Assembly (NCBI GenBank): GCA_016190505.1
Contig: JACPQM010000082.1
Location: forward strand, 1 to 53,495
DNA: 53,495 bases
Direction: 5' to 3'
Source of the DNA: Chloroflexota bacterium
GTDB taxonomy: Bacteria > Chloroflexota > Dehalococcoidia > JACPQK01
Below, piece by piece: positions 25,647 to 33,364 of this stretch. Each line of letters opens with the position of its first letter. Within the stretch, counting starts at the first letter, position 1. A program made the position numbers and the translations under genes. The notes below the pieces were generated by a model that had not been told where the DNA came from, did not search any database, and saw only the letters and a list, made by a program, of their open reading frames with translations.

Positions 25647-26633
25647 ATGTCGTTCGAAGACGTGCGGGCCCTCACCCAGGGCATCTTGAAGTCCCAGGAG
25701 ACCAGGGCAGCGGGGCTGGCCGCCCTGCACGCTCAGACTCAGGCCCAGTTGCACGGGGCCCAGGCCCAGCTACAGCAGGGCCAGCGGGACCTCCAGGCGC
25801 TGGCCCACCGCCTGCACACCGACCTGGCCAACATGCGGGCTAACATGCGGCAGGGTGATGTCCAGCGGCAGGCTGCTGTCAACGACTGGATGAAAAACGT
25901 GGTGGCCGCGCATGACACCATGGCTAGGCAGCAGCACGCCCATCTGGCCCACTTCTGCACGGAACTGAGGCAAGGGGAGGCCCAACGCAGCTCCAACGTA
26001 AGTTCCTGGATTGCGCAGACGGCCAGCGACCGCCAGGCCATGGGACAGACGCAGCGCGCCAACCTGGGCAAAGCACGGTCCGACCTGGCGCAGGGCGAAC
26101 AGAGGCGCAGTGCGGCAACCCATTCCTGGCTCCAGGCTGTGGCTGCTGCCCAGCAGACGATGGCGAACCAGCAACGGTCCAGCCTGGCCAAGACGCGGTC
26201 CGACCTGGCACGGACGCGCTCGGAGTTGGCCCGGAACGAGGCGCGGCGCAGCGGCGAGGCCAACGGCTGGCTGGGCAAGATAGCCACCTCGCGAGCCGCC
26301 GGCCACGCCGAGTGGCGGCGCATGGAAGAGGCGCTTCATGCCAAGAAGTTGCAGGGCGCGGTAGCCCCGGCGCCACCCGCGGCGCCGCCTCCCCCCGAGG
26401 CGCTCTCGGAGGAGGAGGCCATAGCCCGGGTGCAGGTGGGCCAGATGACCCCGGAGTTCGCCAACCTGCGCTCGCGGGCCTTTGACTATCTGGCCAACCG
26501 CCCGGATGGCACCCGGCTTGTGGAGATGGAACAGGCCCTGGGGGTAAGCCGGATCCACATGGCCCGGGTGGTGGGCAGCCTGATGGACGAGGGCAAAGCT
26601 GAGAAACGTGACTTGCTCTACTTCGCCATATAG
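25647..26633 (+). CDS. 40-residue-repeat coiled-coil protein with C-terminal winged-helix-like domain (GvpC-like candidate)
   Basis: 328 residues from ATG 25647 (AAGGGGGG upstream). Residues ~67-186 are three exact 40-residue repeats. RQG/RQG/AQG recur at 68-70, 108-110 and 148-150, and Trp recurs at 81, 121 and 161. A fourth repeat follows after a 7-residue insertion (Trp208). All are amphipathic, Arg/Gln/Ala-rich helices. A Pro/Ala linker (~240-250) leads to a ~75-residue domain (AFDYLANRPDGTRLVEMEQALGVSRIHMARVVGSLMDEGK landmarks) that resembles a winged helix. GvpC, which stiffens vesicles from outside, has 33-residue helical repeats; position next to gvpA and gvpN suggests an analogue. 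No sequence homology to GvpC is claimed. Confidence 0.65.
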   Translation: MSFEDVRALTQGILKSQETRAAGLAALHAQTQAQLHGAQAQLQQGQRDLQALAHRLHTDLANMRANMRQGDVQRQAAVNDWMKNVVAAHDTMARQQHAHLAHFCTELRQGEAQRSSNVSSWIAQTASDRQAMGQTQRANLGKARSDLAQGEQRRSAATHSWLQAVAAAQQTMANQQRSSLAKTRSDLARTRSELARNEARRSGEANGWLGKIATSRAAGHAEWRRMEEALHAKKLQGAVAPAPPAAPPPPEALSEEEAIARVQVGQMTPEFANLRSRAFDYLANRPDGTRLVEMEQALGVSRIHMARVVGSLMDEGKAEKRDLLYFAI

Positions 26634-26686
26634 GGGCACGTGCGGGCGGGCACAGAGTCCCGCCCCTACGGAGACACCGCCATACT

Positions 26687-26716
26687 GTAGGGGAGGAACT
26701 CCATGTCCTCCCCTAC
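26687..26716 (+). repeat. Hairpin repeat before gvpN
   Basis: Perfect 11-bp arms GTAGGGGAGGA and TCCTCCCCTAC around an 8-nt loop; it belongs to the GTAGGGG family. A second imperfect hairpin lies just upstream (~26645-26667). An in-frame ATG at 26703 sits in the loop, which favours the later gvpN start. Confidence 0.6.
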
Positions 26717-26738
26717 GGGGTGTAAGGGGGTAACACCG

Positions 26739-27710
26739 ATGGTATCTGAAGGAATGCCCACACTGCTCCAGCCACGACGCCTGCCCAACTTCGTGGAGAC
26801 GCCCTTCGTCCGCAGCCTCGTGGACCGGGCCCTCACCTACATTGCGGCTGGCTTCCCCGTGCACTTCCGAGGCACCTCGGGCACGGGCAAGACCACCCTC
26901 GCCCTGCACGTGGCCAGCAGGATAGGGCGGCCGGTGGTGATGATCCATGGAGACGAGGAGTTCTCCACCTCCGACCTGGTGGGCGGCGAGCATGGATACC
27001 GGATGACCAAGGTAATTGACAACTTCATACACTCGGTGCTCAAGACCGAGGAGGACATGAGCCGCCGCTGGATGGACAACCGCCTCACCGTGGCCTGCCG
27101 CTACGGTCTTACCCTTGTCTACGACGAGTTCACCCGCTCCCGCCCCGAGGCCAACAACGTGCTCCTCTCGGTGTTGCAGGAGAAGATGCTAGACCTGCCC
27201 GCGGCCCGGGAGGGCGAAGGCTATCTACGGGTCCACCCCGAGTTCACCGCCATATTCACCAGCAACCCGGAGGAGTATGCCGGCGTCTATCGCAGCCAGG
27301 ATGCCCTGCGGGACAGGATGATCACCCTGGACCTGGACCAGTTCGACGAGGAGACGGAGGTCGCCATAACCCAGGCCAAGTCTGGGATTGGCCGGGCTGA
27401 CGCGGAGAGGATCGTCCGCATAGTGCGCGGGCTGCGGGAGTCCGGGGCCTGTGAGTTCGCCCCCACCGTGCGGGGCTGCATCATGGTCGCCCGGTCCCTC
27501 CGCGTGGCCAATGGCTCTATCGCCACAGCTAATGGCCTGTTCCGGCAGTTGTGCCTGGACATCCTGGCCTCCGAGTCCTCACGAGGAGGCGGCAGCAGCC
27601 ACAGCGCCAGGGTCAGGCAGGTGCTTAGCGAACTGATAGACCTGCACCAGGACAGCGACGGGAACCGGTTAGACGCGCTGCCCGTCCTGGGTCACCAGGC
27701 AGAAAACTAA
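26739..27710 (+). CDS. gvpN: Gas vesicle AAA+ ATPase GvpN
   Basis: 323 residues from ATG 26739, preceded by an AAGGGGG site; an upstream in-frame ATG at 26703 lies in a hairpin loop. It is a MoxR-type AAA+ protein: Walker A GTSGTGKTT (45-53), Walker B TLVYDEFTRS, sensor region IFTSNPEEYAGVYRSQDALRDR. GvpN is a conserved ATPase of vesicle clusters, thought to aid vesicle growth or enlargement. Its position after the repeat protein mirrors the gvpA-gvpC-gvpN order of cyanobacteria, which adds weight to the GvpC-like reading of that protein. Confidence 0.95.
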   Translation: MVSEGMPTLLQPRRLPNFVETPFVRSLVDRALTYIAAGFPVHFRGTSGTGKTTLALHVASRIGRPVVMIHGDEEFSTSDLVGGEHGYRMTKVIDNFIHSVLKTEEDMSRRWMDNRLTVACRYGLTLVYDEFTRSRPEANNVLLSVLQEKMLDLPAAREGEGYLRVHPEFTAIFTSNPEEYAGVYRSQDALRDRMITLDLDQFDEETEVAITQAKSGIGRADAERIVRIVRGLRESGACEFAPTVRGCIMVARSLRVANGSIATANGLFRQLCLDILASESSRGGGSSHSARVRQVLSELIDLHQDSDGNRLDALPVLGHQAEN

Positions 27711-27721
27711 AGGAGCGTCCC

Positions 27722-28066
27722 ATGAGAAGCATTACCGAGCTAAAGAGCCTGGGCGACATCAGGACCACCATAAGCACCCACGCCCGCTCCACGCCCCGTC
27801 ACAAGGGCACCACCTACCTGGAGATACTATCGCTGGGCATGGAGAGGCAAAGGCTTCAGGCCGAGTTAGCAGCTATTGCCAAACGGCAGCATCGCATTGA
27901 GGCCCGCGTGGCCGAGATCAACACGGCCATACTCAAGCTGGTGAACCAGGTCGAGGAGGAGAGCTCCTCTGTGTCCAGCCCTCCGCCATCCCCAGCCAGG
28001 GGGACGCCGGCGCCGAACTTGTCAAGCATTCCTCCCAAGTCCAGGATGATGAGCCTGGAGTACTAG
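27722..28066 (+). CDS. Small coiled-coil protein of the gas-vesicle cluster
   Basis: 114 residues. It opens with MRSITELKSLGDIRTTIS and an STPRHKGTTYLEILSLGMER segment, followed by a ~50-residue coiled coil (LQAELAAIAKRQHRIEARVAEINTAILKL) and a Ser/Pro-rich tail. I do not recognise a named family. Its place between gvpN and the gvpF genes, 11 nt after gvpN with AAAGGAG before the start, makes an accessory role in vesicle assembly likely. It has no membrane segment or catalytic motif. Confidence 0.65.
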   Translation: MRSITELKSLGDIRTTISTHARSTPRHKGTTYLEILSLGMERQRLQAELAAIAKRQHRIEARVAEINTAILKLVNQVEEESSSVSSPPPSPARGTPAPNLSSIPPKSRMMSLEY

Positions 28067-28092
28067 CAAGCAGTTTGGTGGTTCGGAGAGAA

Positions 28093-28524
28093 ATGGGCAA
28101 ATCACCGCGAAAGCTCCGAAAGAAACAGCTTCTGGCGCCCCGGATGGCGGTGCGGGTGGCCAGCCTGCCCTCCGACGCAGTGGACTGGGAGGCGCACCCG
28201 GCGGCCTGGACGTTGCTCCGTCAGCGGCCGGAGCCGCCGCTGTCAACCGGAGTTACGGAACCGACCCTCCAAGTCCAACCGGTTGAACTACACGTCCTGG
28301 GGTACATGGACGACATAGAGTGGGAACCTGTCACTTGGGACGCCGGCAGGCAAGACCAGAGCCTGGCGCGGGGTGAGGCCAGTGTGTCCACCTTCGCCCG
28401 CCGTCTAATGGCCCTGGAAAGGTCCAGGACACGGCGTGCCAAGCCCCTGAACCTGGAAAGGCGCTCTCGAGGCAGGGAAGGCGCAAGCGCTGAAGGCAGG
28501 CGGACCTGGCCCGGGCTGGGCTAG
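28093..28524 (+). CDS. Small basic protein of unknown function in the gas-vesicle cluster
   Basis: 143 residues from ATG 28093 (GGAGAG six bases upstream). It begins MGKSPRKLRKKQLLAPRMAVRVASLP, has a moderately conserved-looking middle (LHVLGYMDDIEWEPVTWD) and an Arg-rich, low-complexity C-terminus. No domain recognised. It is in the same orientation and tightly placed between two cluster genes, so it is probably expressed with them; whether it is needed for vesicles is unknown. Confidence 0.5.
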   Translation: MGKSPRKLRKKQLLAPRMAVRVASLPSDAVDWEAHPAAWTLLRQRPEPPLSTGVTEPTLQVQPVELHVLGYMDDIEWEPVTWDAGRQDQSLARGEASVSTFARRLMALERSRTRRAKPLNLERRSRGREGASAEGRRTWPGLG

Positions 28525-28539
28525 CTGGGAGGTCGGGGA

Positions 28540-29604
28540 GTGGGTGCCATCCAGATTCACTGCATCATGGAAGAGCCTGGTGACTTGCCGTCCGTTCCGC
28601 CCGTGGTCGGCAACGCCGTGCGCCTGCTGACCGGCAACGGCCTGTGCTGCGCGGTGAGCGATGGCGATGGGGCGGATGTGGCCTCGCTACCCAGGGAAAA
28701 CCTGGTGCGACGTCTACTGGCCCACCAGAGCGCTATTGAGCAGGTTACGGGCAATCGCTCAGTGCTCCCCGTCAAGTTCGGCACTATCCTGGCCAGTCCC
28801 CTCGAGGCCGAAGACATGCTTGCCCAGGGCCGTGAGCGACTGCTGAGCGCACTGGCGGCTGTGCGGGACAGGGTAGAGATCGAGGTGGCTGCTACCTGGG
28901 ATCTACAGCAGGCGCTACGCGAAGTCAGTCAGCAGCCGGAGGTGTTGCAGGCCAGGGAGTCAGTGGCGCAACAGGGCCAGCCCACCATCGAGGACAAGCT
29001 GCGTTTAGGCCAGGTGGTCAAGGCGTGCCTGGACCGTCGCCGGGACAGCTACCGCCAGCGCATGGTGGAGCACCTCGAACCCCTGTGCCTGGCCACTGCG
29101 CCACACCCCCTGGTCTCCGACCAGATGGTCATGAACGTAGCCTTCCTCCTGGACAGGTCCCGGCAACTGGAGTTCGACGAGCGCGTCAGAGAGCTGGACC
29201 GGCTGTTCGACAACGAGATCGCCTTCCGTATCGTTGGGCCGTTGCCACCCTACAGCTTCAGCACGGTCGAGATAGTCCACATCGCCCCGGAGCAGATCGA
29301 AGCGGCCAGGTCTACGCTCGGGCTGGGAGAAACCCTGTCGGAGGCTGAGGTGAGGAGGGCCTACCGTCAGGCTGCCGCTGCTTGCCAGCGGGCGCTCGAC
29401 GGCGGCGAGGACCACGCCGCGAAGGTCCGGCTGGCCCAAGTCCGCCAGGCCCAGGACCTGCTTGTGGGCTGTTGCCGCTGCCCGGAACCACAATGGAGCG
29501 CCGGGAAAAACGTCTTCGTTGTCAATATCGTGGGACCAACCGGGGAAGAGGTCGCCTCCGTCCGCTACGGCAAGGGAGCACCCGGCGTGTGGGCGAGGGT
29601 GTGA
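28540..29604 (+). CDS. gvpF: GvpF/GvpL-family protein with degenerate J-like C-terminal domain
   Basis: 354 residues from GTG 28540 (GGAGG upstream), longer than a normal GvpF/L (~250). Residues 1-240 are GvpF/L (VLPVKFGTI, KLRLGQVVKACLDRR, MNVAFLLDRSRQLEFDERV, GPLPPYSF). Residues ~255-310 look like a J domain (STLGLGETLSEAEVRRAYRQAA then VRQAQDLL), but the HPD triplet that activates Hsp70 is absent. A short C-terminal tail follows. GvpF binds GvpA and may nucleate vesicles. A DnaK lies in the same cluster, so the J-like tail may be a docking module, though without HPD it cannot be a normal co-chaperone. The next gene overlaps by TGATG. Confidence 0.85.
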   Translation: MGAIQIHCIMEEPGDLPSVPPVVGNAVRLLTGNGLCCAVSDGDGADVASLPRENLVRRLLAHQSAIEQVTGNRSVLPVKFGTILASPLEAEDMLAQGRERLLSALAAVRDRVEIEVAATWDLQQALREVSQQPEVLQARESVAQQGQPTIEDKLRLGQVVKACLDRRRDSYRQRMVEHLEPLCLATAPHPLVSDQMVMNVAFLLDRSRQLEFDERVRELDRLFDNEIAFRIVGPLPPYSFSTVEIVHIAPEQIEAARSTLGLGETLSEAEVRRAYRQAAAACQRALDGGEDHAAKVRLAQVRQAQDLLVGCCRCPEPQWSAGKNVFVVNIVGPTGEEVASVRYGKGAPGVWARV

Positions 29605-30377
29605 TGGACAGCCAGGGTAAGTACCTGTACTGTATCATCAGGTGCCCGCACGAGCGCACCTTCGACAGCGTCACTCCCATGGGTAACATGCCTGTACCCG
29701 TGTTCACGGTCCCCCACGATGGCCTGTCCCTGGTGGTGAGCGACTCGCCAGTGCAGCAGTACGAGACCACCCGGGCCCACATGATGGCCCACGAGCGCGT
29801 CCTGGAAAGGGTGATGAAGGAGCACAGCCTCCTACCCGTCCGCTTTGGGACCGTGGCCGACCCTGGCGTCACCATCCAGGGCTTACAGAAGCTGCTCCAG
29901 ACGCGGGTCCAGGAGTTCCACCAGCTTTTGGCAGACATAGACGGGAAGGCGGAGTTGGGCCTCAAAGCCCTGTGGCAGGATGAGAAGGCGATCTTCAGCG
30001 AGGTGTTGGCCGAGAACCCATCCATACGGAGGTTGCGCGACTCGCTGGCGGGCAGGCCAGCACAAGCGGTGCGCTACGAGGGCATCCGCCTGGGGCAGAT
30101 GGTCAAAGACGCCCTGGAGCGCAAGCGCAAGGGCGAGGCAGCCCACATCCTGGCCCAGGTCCAGCCCATAGCTGTGCGCACCCGGGAGAATGTGGTGGTG
30201 GGCGACCGCATGGTGCTGAATGCGGCTTTCCTGGTGGAGACCACCCGGGAGGGCGAGTTCGACCAGGCAGTGCGCCGCCTGGAGCAGGGGCTGGGGCAGC
30301 GGTTGGCCTTCAAGTACGTGGGGCCTGTGCCGCCCTACAACTTCGTGAACATCGTGGTAAACTGGGAGCGCCTGTAG
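29604..30377 (+). CDS. gvpL: GvpF/GvpL-family gas vesicle protein
   Basis: 257 residues from ATG 29604, overlapping the previous stop. A standard GvpF/L: MDSQGKYLYCIIRCPHER opening, LLPVRFGTVAD, RYEGIRLGQMVKDALERKR, MVLNAAFLVETTREGEFDQAV and GPVPPYNFVNI near the end. These accessory proteins interact with GvpA and act in early vesicle assembly. It is followed two bases later by gvpG. The choice of F or L label is arbitrary. Confidence 0.92.
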   Translation: MDSQGKYLYCIIRCPHERTFDSVTPMGNMPVPVFTVPHDGLSLVVSDSPVQQYETTRAHMMAHERVLERVMKEHSLLPVRFGTVADPGVTIQGLQKLLQTRVQEFHQLLADIDGKAELGLKALWQDEKAIFSEVLAENPSIRRLRDSLAGRPAQAVRYEGIRLGQMVKDALERKRKGEAAHILAQVQPIAVRTRENVVVGDRMVLNAAFLVETTREGEFDQAVRRLEQGLGQRLAFKYVGPVPPYNFVNIVVNWERL

Positions 30378-30379
30378 AC

Positions 30380-30631
30380 GTGGGGTTCTTCTCTGCCTTG
30401 CTCACCTTACCCGTAATGGGAGCACCCAGGCTAACGCACTGGCTGGCCCATACCTTGGGAGAGGAGGCCATGCGCCAGTACCTGGATGAAGGCCCCGTGC
30501 GGGCCGAGCTCCTGGAGCTCCAGCAACGCTATGACGCGGGCGAGATCAATGAAGACGACTACGACCGGGCGGAGAAGGCGCTCCTGGAACGCCTCAGCAC
30601 CCTCCGGGAGCTGAAGGCGCAGTTGGGTTAG
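30380..30631 (+). CDS. gvpG: Gas vesicle protein GvpG
   Basis: 83 residues from GTG 30380. GvpG features are clear: GFFSALLTLPVMGAPRLTHWLA at the N-terminus, then a helical region LELQQRYDAGEINEDDYDRAEKALLERLSTL. The protein is an assembly accessory usually encoded next to gvpF/L, as here. No catalytic role is known for the family. Confidence 0.9.
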   Translation: MGFFSALLTLPVMGAPRLTHWLAHTLGEEAMRQYLDEGPVRAELLELQQRYDAGEINEDDYDRAEKALLERLSTLRELKAQLG

Positions 30632-30660
30632 ACACTCCAACGGCAGATGGGGGAGCACAT

Positions 30661-30930
30661 ATGAGTCCTGAGATGGGGATGCCCGAGGTGATAGATCGGG
30701 CCAGGCAACAGATGGCGCAGGTCACTGGGCTGAAGCCCGTCACGATCACCGGAGCCCACAGAGATGCCGAGGGCTGGCACGTCGGCATAGAGATGCTGGA
30801 GATGTCACGGATACCGCCCGCCACCGATGTGTTGGGAAGATACGAGGTGCTCCTGGATGACCGCGCTTGCATGGTCAGCTTCGACCGCAAACGTACCCGG
30901 CTGCGTGGCGAGCCTTTGCAGGAACAGTAG
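30661..30930 (+). CDS. gvpO: Gas vesicle protein GvpO
   Basis: 89 residues. The GvpO core is recognisable: VTGLKPVTITGAHRDAEGWHVGIEMLEMSRIPPATDVLGRYEVLLDD. GvpO is an essential accessory of vesicle formation in several species with no known enzyme activity. ATG 30661 follows GGGGGAG. It lies between gvpG and the first J-type shell gene. Confidence 0.9.
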   Translation: MSPEMGMPEVIDRARQQMAQVTGLKPVTITGAHRDAEGWHVGIEMLEMSRIPPATDVLGRYEVLLDDRACMVSFDRKRTRLRGEPLQEQ

Positions 30931-31034
30931 ACCTGGACCGGCGGTCCGGGTAGCCCACATGGGCCCCAGTAGCAACGGAACACAGGTGGTTTCAGCCGTA
31001 CGGTGTCCCTGGAAGAAGAAGGAAGGTAACAGCG

Positions 31035-31313
31035 ATGGCCGGACCGTTAGGACACGATAGCACGGGCACCCTGGCCGACGTCATTGACCGGATCCTGGAC
31101 AAGGGCCTGGTCATCAACGCCGACATTACGGTCTCTGTGGTGGGGGTCGAGCTACTGGGCATCAAGATCCGGGCGGCCCTGGCCTCCTTCGAGACCGCGG
31201 CCCAGTACGGTCTGGAGTTCCCCTCGGGGACCAGGCTGCCGCAACGGGCGGGCGAAAGCACAACGCCGGTCTCCGGCAACGGCCACGGACCAGTCCCCGT
31301 GTCACTTCAATAG
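31035..31313 (+). CDS. gvpJ: GvpA/GvpJ-family minor shell protein
   Basis: 92 residues. The GvpA-like core (TLADVIDRILDKGLVINADITVSVVGVELLGIKIRAALASFETAAQYGLE) is followed by a ~27-residue polar, Pro/Gly/Thr-rich tail. Such J/M/S paralogues are low-abundance shell proteins thought to nucleate or shape vesicle ends. GAAGGAAGG precedes ATG 31035. Compared with GvpA the core has ILDKGLVINADITV in place of [14 protein letters not shown]. Confidence 0.9.
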   Translation: MAGPLGHDSTGTLADVIDRILDKGLVINADITVSVVGVELLGIKIRAALASFETAAQYGLEFPSGTRLPQRAGESTTPVSGNGHGPVPVSLQ

Positions 31314-31357
31314 CAGGGCCCCGGGCTACGGACTTCAGGCTACAGGGGGTAGGATAG

Positions 31358-31939
31358 ATGCCTGACGAAAAAGCCAAAAAAAAGAAGGGGCCAGTTTCCG
31401 GTGATATTCTCGGCGGGTCACTGGACATCCTGGGCCTGAAAATAGACCTGGGCGATCTGCTGTCCGCGCCCGAGCAGCTTGCCGGACGCCTGGAGGAGCT
31501 GCGAGAGAAGCTCAAGGCGGCCGGTGGCAAGGAATCCCTGTCCGATGAGGAATGGCGCAGTGGCGCCGTCAGCGGTCACATCCGGGTCAGGGACCTCTCC
31601 GGCGAGAGGGAGTTCCACGTAGGCACCACGGGCAGGCACAGGGCCAGGCCCGCCGCAGAGCGCCCCGGCCCTCCCGAGGTTGACCAGCCGCCCCTGGACA
31701 TCTTCGATGAGGCGGGGCAGGTCACTGTTGTGGCCGACGTCCCCGGAGTCAACCTTCAGGACCTCGATCTGGACCTGCAAGGCAATGCCCTGACCATCTC
31801 CACCAAGCCCAGGTCACGCCGCCAGTACCGCAAGAGCGTGCAACTCGATGCGGATGTGGACCCGGACAGCATGTCAGCCACCTGCCGCAACGGCGTGCTG
31901 GAGGTGAGCCTCCAGAAGCGCAGCGCAACAAGTCCATGA
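31358..31939 (+). CDS. gvpH: GvpH-like Hsp20 small heat-shock protein
   Basis: 193 residues. A Lys-rich N-terminus and GvpH-type leader (SGDILGGSLDILGLKIDLGDLL) precede an alpha-crystallin domain (~110-190, PPLDIFDEAGQVTVVADVPGVNLQDLDLDLQGNAL landmarks, ending NGVLEVSLQK). GvpH proteins act as chaperones or regulators of vesicle synthesis. The stop overlaps gvpK by 4 nt (ATGA). A second GvpH, fused to an HTH, is at 35153. Confidence 0.88.
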   Translation: MPDEKAKKKKGPVSGDILGGSLDILGLKIDLGDLLSAPEQLAGRLEELREKLKAAGGKESLSDEEWRSGAVSGHIRVRDLSGEREFHVGTTGRHRARPAAERPGPPEVDQPPLDIFDEAGQVTVVADVPGVNLQDLDLDLQGNALTISTKPRSRRQYRKSVQLDADVDPDSMSATCRNGVLEVSLQKRSATSP

Positions 31940-32268
31940 TCGTTGACCTGGACGAGAAAGACCTCAAGAACGGCGTGCTGGGGCTGGTAGTGGCCCTGGT
32001 GGAGATCATCAAGGAGACTCTGCGCCTCCAGGCCGTGAAGCGCATGGAGGCCGGCAGCCTGACCCCGGCGGAGGTGGAGAGGCTGGGCGAGGCCCTCATG
32101 GACCTGGAGTCCGCTATCGAAAAGATAAAGCTGGAGACGGGAGTGTCCGAGTCCGTGAAGGCAGTCCGGGAGGGCCTGGACCGTGTCGTGGAGGATGTCG
32201 TGGGCACCCTGGTAGACCCTGCCCGCTGGGAGGCGCCCCAGGCCGTGGGAGATCATGTCCCTGTCTAG
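31936..32268 (+). CDS. gvpK: Gas vesicle protein GvpK
   Basis: 110 residues. The GvpK core is intact: DLDEKDLKNGVLGLVVALVEIIKETLRLQAVKRMEAGSLTPAEVERLGEALMDLE. It is a required accessory protein of unknown mechanism. It starts within gvpH (ATGA) and overlaps the following gvpF/L gene by 14 nt, so these genes are read as one operon. Confidence 0.92.
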   Translation: MIVDLDEKDLKNGVLGLVVALVEIIKETLRLQAVKRMEAGSLTPAEVERLGEALMDLESAIEKIKLETGVSESVKAVREGLDRVVEDVVGTLVDPARWEAPQAVGDHVPV

Positions 32269-33073
32269 TATTGGCCCTGGCACCGCCTCGACCGCTCCTG
32301 AGCCGGACACCGAGCGAGCCGCGCGTTATGTCTACTGTCTCGCCGCCATAGGCGAGCCCGCCAGCCTGGGCGCCATTGGCATCGAGGGCCGCGAGGTGTA
32401 CACAGTGGTGCACCGCAGCCTGGGCGCCCTCGTACACGACGGCCCACCACGGCCCTACGAGACGCGGGACCAGGAACAGGCTGCGGGCTGGGTGCTGGCC
32501 CACCATCGCGTGGTGGAGGCTGCCTGGCAGCGCTGGGGAACAGTGCTTCCCATGACCTTCAACACCCTCATTGCGCCCGCGGAGAAGGGGGCTCATGACA
32601 GCCTCCTGGCCTGGTTGGGGACGGAGCACGACTCCTTGAAACGCAGGCTGGATGCCTTCGCAGGCAAGGCGGAATACGGGGTACAGGTCTCCTGGAACAC
32701 CGCGCATTTCGCCCGGCAGGTGGCCCAGACCGACCCCGAGGTCAATGCTCTCGAGAAGCAGATAGGCTCCCAGTCCCGTGGCCTGGCCTACATGTACCGC
32801 CAGAGGCTGGAAAGCCTGGTAAGAAAGGGAGTCGAGGCCCGGGCCGCTCTCGAGTTCAAGGAGCTTTATTCCCGGATCAGCCAGTGCGTGGACCAGGCCC
32901 GCATCGAGAAGACCAGGGTCGCCGAAGGCGAATGGGCGATGCTCTTGAACCTCTCCTGCCTGGTGTCTGTGGGGCGTGTCCCGGGTCTGAAGGCCCAGTT
33001 GGACCGGATAGAGAGTACAGATGGCCTGTCCGTGCGCCTGGCCGGGCCCTGGCCTCCCTACAGCTTCTGCTAG
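32255..33073 (+). CDS. GvpF/GvpL-family gas vesicle protein (third copy)
   Basis: 272 residues, the most diverged of the three GvpF/L proteins. A ~20-residue leader precedes RYVYCLAAIG; then VLPMTFNTLIAP, FAGKAEYGVQVSW, LAYMYRQRLESLVRKG and LAGPWPPYSF. It overlaps gvpK at its start and abuts the next shell gene at its stop. Multiple F/L paralogues with distinct partners are normal in vesicle clusters. Confidence 0.88.
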   Translation: MSLSSIGPGTASTAPEPDTERAARYVYCLAAIGEPASLGAIGIEGREVYTVVHRSLGALVHDGPPRPYETRDQEQAAGWVLAHHRVVEAAWQRWGTVLPMTFNTLIAPAEKGAHDSLLAWLGTEHDSLKRRLDAFAGKAEYGVQVSWNTAHFARQVAQTDPEVNALEKQIGSQSRGLAYMYRQRLESLVRKGVEARAALEFKELYSRISQCVDQARIEKTRVAEGEWAMLLNLSCLVSVGRVPGLKAQLDRIESTDGLSVRLAGPWPPYSFC

Positions 33074-33355
33074 GTGTCGGAAGAGTTGTCTACCGGGCTT
33101 ATGCCCCAGACCGGAGCCACCCTGGTGGACCTGCTGGACCGCGTCCTGGACCGGGGCGTGGTGATCAACGCTGACATTATCATCTCGCTGTCCGGCGTAC
33201 CCCTTATCGGCATCAAACTGAGGGCGGCCATCGCTGGCATGGAGACCATGGTCCAGTACGGCATGATGAGAGACTGGGACCAAAGCATTCGCGCCAACGC
33301 CACCATTGGGGATAGGCCACTGCGTGGGAGGGCCGCCTCGGGCATCACCGCCTAG
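33074..33355 (+). CDS. GvpA/GvpJ/GvpS-family minor shell protein
   Basis: 93 residues from GTG 33074, immediately after the gvpF/L stop. GvpA-like core TLVDLLDRVLDRGVVINADIIISLSGVPLIGIKLRAAIAGMETMVQYGMM with a ~22-residue basic tail. It is closer to J/S-type than to the major shell protein. The dnaK gene follows 9 nt later, so it is part of the same transcript. Confidence 0.88.
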   Translation: MSEELSTGLMPQTGATLVDLLDRVLDRGVVINADIIISLSGVPLIGIKLRAAIAGMETMVQYGMMRDWDQSIRANATIGDRPLRGRAASGITA

Positions 33356-33364
33356 CGGCACAAC

